A stretch of 64,000 nt of DNA, from NCBI RefSeq assembly GCF_910589235.1, contig NC_060977.1, positions 1,281,001-1,345,000 of the forward strand, written 5' to 3'. This DNA comes from Vespa crabro. Taxonomy: Eukaryota; Arthropoda; Insecta; Hymenoptera; Vespidae. Under the pieces are notes generated by a model that worked only from the letters and a program-made list of their open reading frames with translations, had not been told where the DNA came from and did no database searches. Both the position numbers and the translations under genes were made by a program. Shown piece by piece: positions 1 through 11,245 of this stretch. Within the stretch, counting starts at the first letter, position 1; every line of letters begins with the position of its first letter.

Positions 1-29
1 ATATATATGTGGATAATATATGTACTAAC

Positions 30-591
30 CTTGCCACAGAAGGTACAAGTGTATTTACTATGCTGTGTTATTTCCATTTTTTTAACCATTTTCCTAAGAG
101 AGGCTCCATATCGGGTACCATATTTCCCTGTGATTCCAACCTTCTTTGTACGTTTAGCCTAATAGCAGAAACCAAACCAATTTAATTAGACAATAATCAA
201 TATGTATATAAAGAAATTTCTTTTTGACATGAAAACTTTTTAAACACACTTATCACAATATAATTTGATACTGTTAATTATTTTAACATTACACATTAAT
301 AATCATAAATTAATAATCTTTAATCTAAACGGAAATTACATTTCTGTTAAATAAAAAAAAAAACAAATTTTGATTTTTGTACTATTTAGATAAAATATCA
401 CAACATTCAGAATAAAAAGGGAGCAATTTCACTACATAACCTCACATCACAATTTTACTTAAAAATATAACATTCTAAGATAATATATGTACAAAAAATT
501 GTAAAAACATTATAACATGATATACTTATAATAATTTTTTAAATAGATTCAAACGATTTTATTAAAAATAACAGATTTGACATCTTACCAT
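30..591 (-). CDS. RpL37A: Ribosomal protein eL43 (RpL37A), 5' part, runs off the left edge
   Basis: Component of the cytosolic large ribosomal subunit, a small zinc-binding protein of about 92 residues in animals. Coding exon 1 is only the ATG (589-591) followed by the donor GTAAGA; exon 2 (30-158) opens after an ATTAG acceptor and encodes 43 residues beginning AKRTKKVGIT and ending KYTCTFCGK, then a GTTAGT donor. The reading matches eL43 almost throughout, including the GKYGTRYGASLRKMVKK stretch and the first CxxC pair of the zinc ribbon (TCTFC). The second zinc-binding half lies beyond position 1. A start codon isolated on its own exon is common in ribosomal protein genes. A pyrimidine-rich tract just upstream of the ATG on the coding strand (TTCCTTCTTCC) resembles a terminal oligopyrimidine start. 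Identity is very secure; only the 3' exons are missing. Confidence 0.95.
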
Positions 592-1402
592 TTTGCACAA
601 TTATGCGACACCTTTGTGAAAACCGGAAGAAGGAACGCGAGCGCCAAAAACGATTCTAGTGAAATAGACCGCGCACCGGAAGTGCGGAGGAAATTCAAAA
701 AACAAAATTATTATTTGATTATTTAGTAACAATGATGTTTAATAAGTGTAATAATAGTGATTGAAATAAAAAATATTTTAATTAGCATTATATAATTAAT
801 TCTCATGTTGATATATATGTATATATATATATATGTATATATACATATATACAAAATACATATAAATATATAAAATAAGATTTTATATATGAAGAGAAAA
901 TTATTTTTATAAAACAGAATTATTGGCGAATAAGTTTATATTATATTACATTTGCACTGTACATAAGTTGATGATAATATGATAATTGTATTGAAAAAGT
1001 AAGGAGATTCAAAATTATAAGTAAGATTATTTTATAGACACTCTGTATATATGATGTTCGGTGGCGGCACCTCCCGTTAGCTGACACATACAGAGTACGA
1101 TCGCCTATGAGAACACCTCTAACACGAAGGGAAGACTAGCACGAATGACGTAGCTACAGACACAGTGTGAAAGTATTAGAAACAAGGAGCAGTAGCCTAT
1201 TCTGTGTACGTTGATGAAATTGTCCTCTGTTACTCATTCTCATCGTCATCGCCGTTAGATTAGAAATACAATAAATTCGCGGTGAATCACGAATTATAAC
1301 TGATTTGTTCGTTATAACGTTTTGTAGGGTCATAAAAGGATCGTTGCTGTGAGAGATAAAGCTGGAAGGCGTCGATCGATACGAAGGAGACACCGGCTAA
1401 GG
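592..1402. promoter_or_regulatory. Divergent promoter region between RpL37A and Sh3beta
   Basis: About 0.8 kb separates the RpL37A ATG (minus strand) from the Sh3beta ATG (plus strand). Close to RpL37A lie two CCGGAA cores of the ETS/GABP type, one within the inverted repeat CGCACCGGAAGTGCG at 672-686. The middle (about 720-1010) is AT-rich with (TA)n. From about 1050 the DNA becomes GC-richer and is presumably the Sh3beta 5' UTR. The binding factors are inferred from motif knowledge only. Confidence 0.5.
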
Positions 1403-3276
1403 ATGGTCGTTAAAATCTACGTATCGGGTATCAGCGGGAACAAGGAAGTGAGTAAAAAGAGAAAAAAAAAGAAGAAGAAAAAGAAATAGCGTACATTTTC
1501 TTTCGATCGAACAATAACCTTAAAATGAATGAACTATAATATATTCGATAAAATAATGATCCATTCCAAGATCTATAACTGATTGTGATCGTACTACCGG
1601 CCTCAATCGATTCTTTATGACATTTCACGCTTAACGACCTATAGTGTATCATATTACAATCAAATTCATAGAATCGGACGGTGGTCACTGTCAGTCGTAC
1701 TATCATTATGCTATATTAGGTCCCTTGAAATCAGGAATATTTTCATACATATGTTATAACGTTTAATCTTTCAACGTGTCAATGATCGTACGAGTGATTT
1801 TTCTCGTACCGTTGGTGAAAGTTCTCTCATACTTTGTGTTGCTTCGATTTTCTACTGTTCTTTTCTTTCTTATTACACTTTTCATTGGCATGATATACCT
1901 TGTATATAGTTTCACGCTTTTTTGATATTGAATTAGATATACACATATATGAATACATTGTGGAGAAAGAGAGAGGGGATTCGATTTTTCTTATATACAC
2001 TTCTAATCAATTATTTTTTCTTTAACGTATTTTTTTTTTTTTTTACAAGTGTTTTATTTATTGTTATCTGTAAACAATATTATGTATTAACTATAAAAAC
2101 TGTAACTATAGTATGTTATTTTTAACTTAAGTATAATGGAAAATTTATTACCGTTATTAGAAATTATCTTAATATCATTGTTGGCTATAATGTTTAATAG
2201 GTGAAGAAAAGACAGCAACGGGTTTTAATGATATTGGATAGTAAGAATGTAGATTATGAAACTATTGATATAACTGAACCAGGAAAAGAGTTAGATAAAG
2301 AGTTTATGCAAAGCAATAGCGTTGGAAGAGACAGTAAATATCCTTTACCACCTCAAATATTTAACGAAGATGAATATTGTGGGGTAAATTTTGATATTTT
2401 TTATATTTTATGTTTGAAATAAGAATTACAATGATAATAATAATAATCAATGTAATTCTAGGATTATGAAGATTTTGATATGGCTAATGAATTAGATGAA
2501 TTAGAAAAATTTCTTAAAATAACACCTCCAGTTAGTCCAGAGGATATATCTCAAGATTCGAAAGCACAAAATAATGATATTCAAGAGAATGGGAATACTT
2601 CGAGTCGAGAGGTTTGTTATTAAATTAATTTTGTTATGTGAAAATAAAAAAAATATATTAATTTGTTTTCATAAAAATTGGATATAATATCTAACGTTAT
2701 AACAACTGAACGCCATATATTTTCCTATATTAATATTGTTTTTCAGTTATATGTTAAAAGTTTAATTCTCAGAAATTTTATGACCTATACTTATTTTCTA
2801 GGCTTGTGTCCTTGATACTAAATTTATTTTGTCTACTCATAAATACTACGTATTTGTTGCAGCCATCCACAGACAAAGATGCAGCTACAGTAAAATCAGA
2901 AAGGTATGCACTACGAAATATTTGATTGCATAATTTTGTAAGTAGTAAATTATATTGAATTCAGTTATAAACTATATAAATAAATTAATGATTTACTGAT
3001 ATAACAAATAATATAATAATTTTATATTATATTGATGTATAATAGCATATTAAGAATTCTATAACTAACTCTAAAAGGTTATTAAACTCTGAAAATATTT
3101 ACCACTTTAGTGCAGAAAATAGAACGGATTTGCCAAAGGATAATGATCCATTGGATGGATCTAAACCGACAGAACTTGATGGTGGAACAAAAGCGAATGA
3201 AGAAGATGTAGAACAAATGGAAGAAACTGGCGATAAGAATGAAGAGAAGTCTGATGATCAAGAAAAAGAAGAATAG
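1403..3276 (+). CDS. Sh3beta: SH3 domain-binding glutamic acid-rich protein homolog (SH3BGRL/Sh3beta)
   Basis: A thioredoxin-fold adaptor of the SH3BGR family, cytosolic, without a redox CxxC. Five coding exons join in phase: 1403-1447, 2201-2383, 2462-2611, 2863-2903 and 3111-3276, giving 194 residues. Exon 1 encodes MVVKIYVSGISGNKE, the first beta strand of the fold; the donor is GTGAGT. Exon 2 continues VKKRQQRVLMILDSKNVDYE, and the proline-rich PLPPQIFNEDEYCG follows; exon 3 holds DYEDFDMANELDELEKFLK, the end of the glutaredoxin-like domain at about residue 95. The remaining 100 residues are an acidic, low-complexity tail rich in Glu, Asp, Lys and Gln, ending SDDQEKEE, as expected for the Glu-rich members. 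The start is chosen because it completes the conserved N-terminal beta strand. The stop is followed at once by AGGTAAAT, so a further 3' UTR splice is possible. Molecular function in insects is poorly defined; family assignment is secure. Confidence 0.93.
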
Positions 3277-3783
3277 AGGTAAATATATTTGTTATGTTAG
3301 AATAGGCCAATTTATGAACTTTGCTATTATTAACAAGTTCACTTTACAGAATTATGACTATCATCTTTTTAAGGCTGAGTGAGTATACTGCCACTACCAC
3401 TTTTCTGAACAACAGGATATATATTAATTGAATTGAATAGGGTCATCCATACATGATACTTTTGTAGAGCCGCGTCGAATTGAAATCAAAAATCTATATC
3501 AATTTTTTTTCTTTTTTTTTTTTTTTTTCTTTTTTTTTTTACATACAAAATGAGATTTTATTTTATTTCATAATATTAGTCTATATCAATTTTTAAGTTG
3601 AATCGTTTACACTATATCTCTCCATTGCTTCTCATTACAGTTTTCATATTGAAAGATATCAAGCATCTTTTGCTCATTATTATCATTATAATGAAAAGGT
3701 CAGATCGGAGTTAAACGTATTATAGTGTGCTGAGATTGTTAGAAGTTTAACAAAAAAATTTAGAAAAGAGTATATATAATATC

Positions 3784-3786
<3 letters not shown>

Positions 3787-3846
<60 letters not shown>
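3787..3846. repeat. (AT)n microsatellite, 60 bp
   Basis: Uninterrupted dinucleotide tract downstream of Sh3beta. Confidence 0.97.
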
Positions 3847-3849
<3 letters not shown>

Positions 3850-5881
3850 CTACTAAATTATGCTCTTCTTTGAAGGAACAGTATTATTCAGCCTCTTTAA
3901 AATTTTTCATTTGCGCATGTTAGCTTACAAATTGTAAGTATTTTATCCTGAAGATTAATTAGAAATCATATTATTTCTTATCCTCATCTATTTGTCTTGT
4001 TATTCTTATATAGTAACGGTAACAGAGAATTCAAATTCTTTGTCTAGCAATTTTTTTGCTATGAAAGTGTATTATTCTTTAGGGATATACGTAACAATTT
4101 TCGTAGAAATACAGCAATATTTGAAAGACAAATTAATTATTGTATAAAAATAAATGAGAAATGAAGGATTAGTGATGCATTCAAAAATTAGAATACCAAG
4201 AGATTTATTAAATATAATCGATCAAATGTAATGTTCTCATGTAAATGTATATTTATTGTTTGAAAGGAAATATGGAACAAGTAACAAAGTTGCACTTCCT
4301 TTGTGACAAAGCATTTTACAAATATTTAATATACTTTAGTCATAAGAAAAAAGACAAGTGACCTAATCAACGTCAGTGTATATACTGATAGAGTATTGTT
4401 GATAAGGAACAAAACATTTTATTCGTTTCAAACATTAAATTTTTAGATTATTGAGGCCTTTTTGTTGCTTATTGAATAATAAAGGAATTTAAGAAATCAA
4501 AAGTTTAATCGTGCAATCGACACATTTCTAAATATATATTTTGGCAACAATTAACAAAACTATTATCGAAATATTTTCAATTTTTAATTACAGACGTTTT
4601 TATTTATTTATCTACAATTAATAATAATTTTATTATTGTTTATATATATATTTATATAGCTTTACATTTTATAGCTATTGCATCATTGAAAGGCCTAATA
4701 TTACTATTTTTCTCTCCTATTATTTTATCAAGAAATTAAGCTTTATTATTACATTTACATGCTGGTTATGGTTAGAATATGTTATGCTTGAATTATTATA
4801 ATCTACAAACTTCTATAATAAATATATCATATGAAATAGCTTATATATCTGAAATAGCTTTGACATTTACAATTTAAAAATGTCAAACATTAAAAAATTT
4901 AATTGCTTTTTAGCAGAACTAAATCTGATGCATTGTATATCAGATAAACAATTTATAGGTGCTGGATAATAATGCTATAAATAAATAAAATTTACTATAA
5001 TAGATTTTGAATAAAATACATATATTTGCAATATCATAATTCTTCATACATAATATATACAAATCATAACAATTATTTATATTGCGTATGATTACTTTGA
5101 AAGATGTAATAAACAAAGAGTTAATTTATATATATACAATTTCGATTATCTACATATTACTGTTGAAACAAAACAAAAATAAATCCTTTTATAATATATA
5201 CAATATCGAAGAAGTAAGAATATTAAATTTCCAATAATATTATGTGAAAAATATATAGGATACATGGATGAAGGAAATGTTTTTTAAAAAACATGGTAAG
5301 TAATACATAAAAACTTAATTCTTACTTAATATATAAAAATCCAAGTATATATATATACCATGAAAATATTTATTGTTAAATTACAAAATATTTTTGATTT
5401 TTTCTATAAAATTTTTCACTCGATCAACAATGAATTTTTTATTTCGTATAAAATATGTCGAAATTTTATAAATGTACATTTACATAAGTATTAATGTAAC
5501 TATCACTATTAAAATTCTCTATTCTGCAATATAATGAGATATTGATATATAAATATATGAAAAATACTCTGTGCTATGAGAAATAAATATTTAACATTTT
5601 ATAACAACAAACATTGCTAAACAAAACGTATATTATAAAATAATGAATTTATTTATTAAATAACTGATTTAAAAAGAACTTTAAATTCTATATATTATAA
5701 ACTATCCTTTAAACAATAATAATCATCAAGGCACATATGTATATACACTACACAGCCAAAAATTAAAAATATATTTTACTTACTATAACTTTGTTTAATT
5801 TAGCAACTCTTTGAATTTATGTATAAGTCATCTCTTTGAAATTTGTAGGATATATGATAGAATTTCTCTATTAGATTTTCT

Positions 5882-5934
5882 TCAAAAATGTTCCCACTGT
5901 ACACCTGCCTCCCCTATGTCGTAATAAATTGTTC
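5882..5934 (-). CDS. Possible terminal coding exon of an unrecognised minus-strand gene
   Basis: On the minus strand a good acceptor (TTGTTGTTTTCAG) is followed by a GC-richer 53-nt segment in an otherwise very AT-rich region. Read in phase 2 it gives TIYYDIGEAGVQWEHF and a stop. The composition looks protein-like, but I do not recognise the sequence and found no partner exon upstream on that strand. It cannot be an alternative end of UPRT, because the UPRT exon 5 donor is phase 0 and would give a stop after six residues. It could equally be a conserved UTR element of a plus-strand transcript. Confidence 0.2.
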
Positions 5935-8900
5935 CTGAAAACAACAATTTTAAATGTGCTTTGGATAATTACAATTTTTATATGAAGAAAAAAAAATTCT
6001 ATATCTAAATCAAGTCTATTATTTATTTACAGAAGTATTATTTAAATAATAATATTAAGTACTAATAGAGAAAATATATAATTTATATCAGTATCGCCTA
6101 GATTTGGCTTATACATATATTAAGATGATTAATTTATTATCATTACTTGTCATCATCATTTATGACCGATCAGAATAATCAGATATTTATTTCATTGCAA
6201 ACATTATTTCTTCCTACATGAAAAGAGCATATATGTTATTCCTTATAAAGATTTTTAAAAAATTATTAGAAATATATACGAATACCATTTCATTTTTTAT
6301 ATAATCAAGAAACTATAAGGCTTTGTAAACAAATACTATCATGGATATAAAAGGATATCATTTTTTTATATTCACTTTGCTTCTCAAATTGCAACATATA
6401 TGTCAAAAGAAAACAAAAATAAATAAAGGGTAATTGGTTTATATAAGTTTTCATTTATTTTAGATTAATAGTACTATCTAACAAATATCCACTGTGTATA
6501 TGTTTATTTGTATACTGATCTATAATGCTATGTAACATTGTTTCTCAATACGCAGGTATGCAAGTATGAAAAATGTTCCTGCCAGTTTGGATGTAAATAA
6601 CAGCTGAAGTAGCAATTTTTATTTAAATTTATGGATCATGATGGCAGACATCTCTACATACACATATATAATCATTGATTAATTTCTTTTTTTTTTTTTT
6701 TGCTACTTCTGCAATTGCTATTCATCGTCTGTCTGATGCAGCATTTTCACAGGCACATTGTAAGGCAAATAGTTTGCCGACAATATTATAAAATAATAAC
6801 GATAAAAGTATAAAACAAAAAAAAGAAAGAGAACATATACGTTTATCAATAATAATACATTTTATAAACCCCTTTGATTTTTTTGTATTTTCTTTGTAAA
6901 AATATATTCTAAATTTTTTGTTATCACGTTTCTTTAAATGTGGCTATCCGTGAAAATTGCTCTCTTTATGAAATTAATTATTATGAAGTATGAATAGCGA
7001 AAAACAGGAGAATTTTCTTATTTTTTACTTTTTTTAAAAATAAAACGCATTTCAGCACGGTACAAAGATGCATTCAATTACTGATAAATAATGATTATAT
7101 ATGAAAGTGTAATTAGATCTTATCTCCAAAAAAATAATAAAATTACTGAAATACGTTTATGCTAATATGTATAACAAAATTTCATTATTGCACACACCAC
7201 TCTCAACAAGTTCTTGTTGAACACATTTCTTTCACACACAGATTCAAACATACATATTCTTATTATGAGTGTGTTGCAATTTTTGTTTCCTTCTTTACAT
7301 AACAATATGTATTATACTGAAATTCACATTAGAGTATGAATAAATATATATATATATATATGCAACATTTTCACAAAAAGGATAATGTATCCACTAAAAT
7401 GCAATATTAATCAATAAGGCAAGTATACATCTGTAAATCGCTAAATTGCAAAATTTCATAATATAACTTTGTGTTCATTTTCGATTAACTAATGATAACA
7501 CAGAAGAAAGATATAACACAGATAATATATCGCATTTTTTAAGATTTACAAAATAATTTGTAGAATTATCTAATACCAAACTGATTTACAAGATATACCC
7601 ATAAAATATGAAGAGTATGATCTTTATAAGTACTTAAAATATGATTTTATCTATTGTTTTACTATAATAGAGAATTGCAATTTACAAATGTTTGCACTTG
7701 TAAAAGGAGTGCTTAAGTAATTATGCAGTCATATTAATGCATACCATATACAAATTATTATGTTTTCTGAGTGTTTAAGTCTCATCAGATGCACATCCAA
7801 TTAAGAAATGTATACAAAAAATCTATGCTTGTTTATCATTCTATAGATAGAAAATTATATAAAGGAATAGGATTTGAGAGAAAACTTTGTATTGTTTAAA
7901 CCTATGGTAAAAACGCTTAGAGAATTTCTTAATAATTAATTAAAATAATCATGGATAAACCGCTATTGAGAAATATATTTTATAATCCCTCAAAATAAAT
8001 TTAATTAAAAGTAATTTTGATATCGAGATAATAATTTCATGTTCATATTATGCTTATTAAGAACACTATAAAACTGGAAAGTTGAAAAATAAAAAGAATC
8101 TTATAATGAAAAGAGATCTCATCAAATGTTCTTTGTTTAAAAAAAAAATTATGCATCTTTCCGCTTCATGAAATTACAGTGTTCAAAGTTCTAATGTATC
8201 AAATATATGATTGTAGTGAATAATATTTGCAAAAGAAATTACATAATTCCTTTTATGAATATGATATTCATAAATATCAAAATAGTATTATGATCGGATA
8301 ATATGGTATCATTTAATCTATAATGTGATAATCTTTGTTTTATGAATTAATTGTATTATGTATAAAGACTACGATTACTATACAACCACTTATTGATCAT
8401 CCATTGAAATAGTAAGCTTTAATTACTATTTCGAAAAAGTATATGTTAATGCAATATATACTTTCAATGAGACATATCTGTAACAAGAGCTTAAGTTTAT
8501 CTCAAACAAAGTTATATCATATAAATAGTAGTTGCCTCAGTATATAAAAGTTAAGTATGTACATTATACTTTATCTTGGGGGGGAAAAAAAAAAGAAAAA
8601 AGAAAAAGAAAAAAAAAGAAAAAAAAAAAAAAATAAAAAAAAAATAAAATACAATAAAATTTGAGGTTACCAAGCAGAACATTCCTGCCAAAAGTTTCAT
8701 ATGTTTCTAAAGAAAATAAGATGCACTACTTAGTCTTACAGTAAATAGAAAAAATTAAGTTGTAGAAGGTTGACACATGCTACTGGTAATCATTAAAACG
8801 ATTATAATAATAATATAAATTATACATGCTAAGAACATATTATTGACTTAACTGACTGTCAAGAAAAGTATATATCTTTGTTTACTATAACCTGCTTTGA

Positions 8901-9223
8901 CTTGAATTGAATTAATATACTATTGCAATGTATTACATTGTTATTAAATTTAAGATGATTCGTTAAAGGGAACAATAAGTTAAAGCACTAAATGCTTTTA
9001 ATCATCATAATAATAATAACTTCATCAGGTACTCAGTATAATAAAACTGACTGAGAATGAACTTATGCTATAGCAATATCTTGTATCAGATATAGACACA
9101 ATATATATATATATAGTATAGTTTTTCTGTGCACCATGTAACCTTCGATAACTAAATTTTCTTTTAGTTTTGTATTATATATTTTCTAGTAATATAGTAT
9201 GCTCTGGATTATATGAAATATAA

Positions 9224-10674
9224 TTAATCCGTACCAAAGTATTTTTGTCCAAAGTGATTTGGTGCAATACAATGAATCTCTGAGGTCAGGATCTTCATCT
9301 GTAATACAAAAACTTAATTTAACTTTAAAAGCTAAGATAAGAAAGTACATCTTATTATTTTTGCAAAAGTTAGATGCAAATACTTTTATGCATATACTTT
9401 TATATCATCATCAATATGATATATCATTATTATCTATAATAACATATCGTGTGTTTGATCAAAAGAATTTTCTCTCATGTTATATTTTGTTATTTTTAAA
9501 TATCAAAAAACATTTAATGAATTTTTTCTAATTGGCTTACCTTAGGAAAGACAGTGACCAGAGTTTTGGCTGCAACTGGAGTACAAAATAAATTTGACAA
9601 GATGATATTTTCTTCTAATACATTATGTTCCTTTAAGACAGCTATGGCCTTTATCACAGTATTTCCTGTACCTGAATATATACGCGATCATAATAATAAT
9701 CAAATTCATTTCTTCCTAATCTACAAATTATTTACGTGCAGTATTAAACCCGTACGCTTACCCATTATAGGGTACATTAATAAGACTTTCCTTTCTGCTA
9801 TGTCGTCTGGGAATTTGGCATAAACAACCCTAGCTTCGTGTGTATCTGCATCACTTTCTACAAGTATTTTACCAATTCTTATACTACGACAACAGTCTCT
9901 TAAGCCCTAAAAACATTAAAGAACTTTCTCATATATATGTATAAACATTAACAATTTATATTATATACATACTTGTTCCATTGCTTCTCCGCTTCTTATA
10001 ATAGAAACACCGCAATTACCTTTTTGATATTTTAAACCATTGTATTGTGATCCGGTTGGCGTTATGACCACATGTTTGGAAAAAGGCAATTGATTTAAAC
10101 TTTCTTCTATAACAAGCCTAATCTAAAATTGTAATTTTAATAGTAAATTATTAATTAGTAACTTAATAAATAGTAACTTCAATTTATTTTAATAGTAACT
10201 TAATTAAATTTTAATAATACGATATCAAAGAAATTTTAATGATAAAAATTATTTGAAATTTTTTTATAAATCAACGAAACAAATAACGATGATAGAATAA
10301 TAATTATTCTAGTTGAAATTATGAAACATATGTCTTACCAAACGATCGGCATAAAACTTAAAGTCGCTCCTCGTGGTATTCCTACGAGTAAAATATAATG
10401 TGTCATTAATTAATATTAATCTTAATCATATCTTTTGATATGAATTAAAGTATTGAACAGTTTTTTCAGTTGATCTCATTGATGATTATTACAGCATGAT
10501 AAATTAATGTAAATATAATAACGATACTTACTTGTCGCGTAAAATTGTTTGTAATTCTTTAACTTGATTGTTACAAGGTAATAATTTCAAATTCGGTCCG
10601 TAATCTTCGATAATGTCATTATTTTCATTTATTAATAATTTTTTGACAACTGGTATGGTATCTGCAGTGCCCAT
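9224..10674 (-). CDS. UPRT: Uracil phosphoribosyltransferase homolog (UPRT, metazoan type)
   Basis: Member of the type I phosphoribosyltransferase family; in microbes and yeast (Fur1) it makes UMP from uracil and PRPP. Six exons on the minus strand join in phase: 10674-10532, 10381-10339, 10122-9973, 9906-9762, 9671-9541 and 9298-9224, giving 228 residues. Family landmarks are PNLKLLPCNNQVKELQTILR (residues 28-47), TPTGSQYNG (about 80-90), CGVSIIRSGEAMEQGLRDCC (about 98-118), RIGKILVESD, and the PRPP-loop equivalent MYPIMGTGNTV (156-166). The protein ends HFGQKYFGTD. Compared with Fur1-type enzymes, the acidic residue before the loop (DPMLATGGS) is replaced by Tyr157, and the C-terminal GDxGDR uracil-binding segment is absent. 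This agrees with the view that animal homologs may not be active uracil enzymes. All donors are GT and all acceptors AG. The start gives a short variable N-terminus before the conserved block. It is divergent from the DHX36 gene, 571 bp away. Confidence 0.93.
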
Positions 10675-11245
10675 GTCTCTTCAAAGCACACACGTTCAGT
10701 TAATTTTATAATCGGTAACAGCCGTTAAAAGATTGAACGCATTAAAAATGAAAAAAAACGAAAGTGATCATGAGTCATAAGTAAACGGGAATGACTACTC
10801 CTTCCATAATATTGTTCGAAATCTACCTTTTCGACGTAGCTATTATAAAATATTATTTATTATTATTTCCTTTGCATTTTTATTTTCATTTCGAACAAAT
10901 TCATTCGCTTTTATTGATATATTTACAATTTAATTTCTTATATTATATATAAATATATCAATTCAATTGATATATATTTCTTTCCGATATTTTTTATCAT
11001 AATTTGAAAAGACTCATTTTTCCCGCTTTCCACGATTTTTTGATATTTCGTTGATACAGATGGAGCCACGAGTTCTTCATCTTCTTGGAAGGTCTTACTA
11101 AATAAATAAATTAGTTTGTGATATAGTAAACGAAGGTTAGCAATTGCTTTAACGATTCGCTGACCGGATAACTGGTGTGAATTCTGTCAATTAATACGAT
11201 ATTAGTAAAGATATTGTTTTAAATTTACATATATGAAACTAAAAA
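10675..11245. promoter_or_regulatory. Head-to-head intergenic region between UPRT and DHX36
   Basis: Only 571 bp separate the two start codons, so the two genes probably share a bidirectional promoter. No TATA box stands out from the AT-rich background. A plus-strand mini-ORF (MEPRVLHLLGRSY, 11060-11101) could be an upstream ORF if it lies in the DHX36 leader. The right half overlaps an open minus-strand frame listed separately. Confidence 0.45.
10938..11183 (-). CDS. Unrecognised 81-codon minus-strand open frame behind a splice acceptor
   Basis: Immediately after a minus-strand acceptor with a strong branch-like signal (TACTAAT, then ATTGACAG) the frame is open for 81 codons to a TAA at 10940-10938. 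It has no usable ATG near its start, so it would be an internal or terminal exon. The first 60 residues look protein-like (GQRIVKAIANLRLLYHKL, then FQEDEELVAPSVSTKY), while the last 15 are AT-driven (ISIELIYLYII). I do not recognise a family. A possible upstream mini-exon starting MYADKTFFSF would need an intron of about 45 nt, shorter than usual in insects. It may be a 5' extension of UPRT transcripts, an exon of a separate overlapping gene, a decayed gene, or chance. Confidence 0.25.
   Translation of the reverse strand, partial: NSHQLSGQRIVKAIANLRLLYHKLIYLFSKTFQEDEELVAPSVSTKYQKIVESGKNESFQIMIKNIGKKYISIELIYLYII

Larger units (their letters stand above)
3277..9223. other. AT-rich stretch between Sh3beta and UPRT, no clear gene
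   Basis: This block presumably holds the 3' UTRs of the two convergent genes, with AATAAA-like hexamers too frequent in this base composition to choose among. It contains a 60-bp (AT)n tract, poly(T) at about 3508-3540, an A-rich run at 8585-8650 and short (AT)n tracts. Codon-like texture is absent except for a possible short minus-strand terminal exon near 5882-5934, listed separately. Confidence 0.6.

Noticed and set aside
6535..6780. Codon-like fragments on both strands and a 10-bp inverted repeat (GAAGTAGCAA at 6606, complement at 6700)
   Set aside because: No usable acceptor precedes the best minus-strand fragment, and the arms are 84 nt apart with little pairing beyond 10 bp, too weak for a pre-miRNA.
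9259..9823. Plus-strand frames of about 90 codons
   Set aside because: Antisense shadows of UPRT exons 4-6 and the intervening introns; the minus-strand exons explain the sequence fully.
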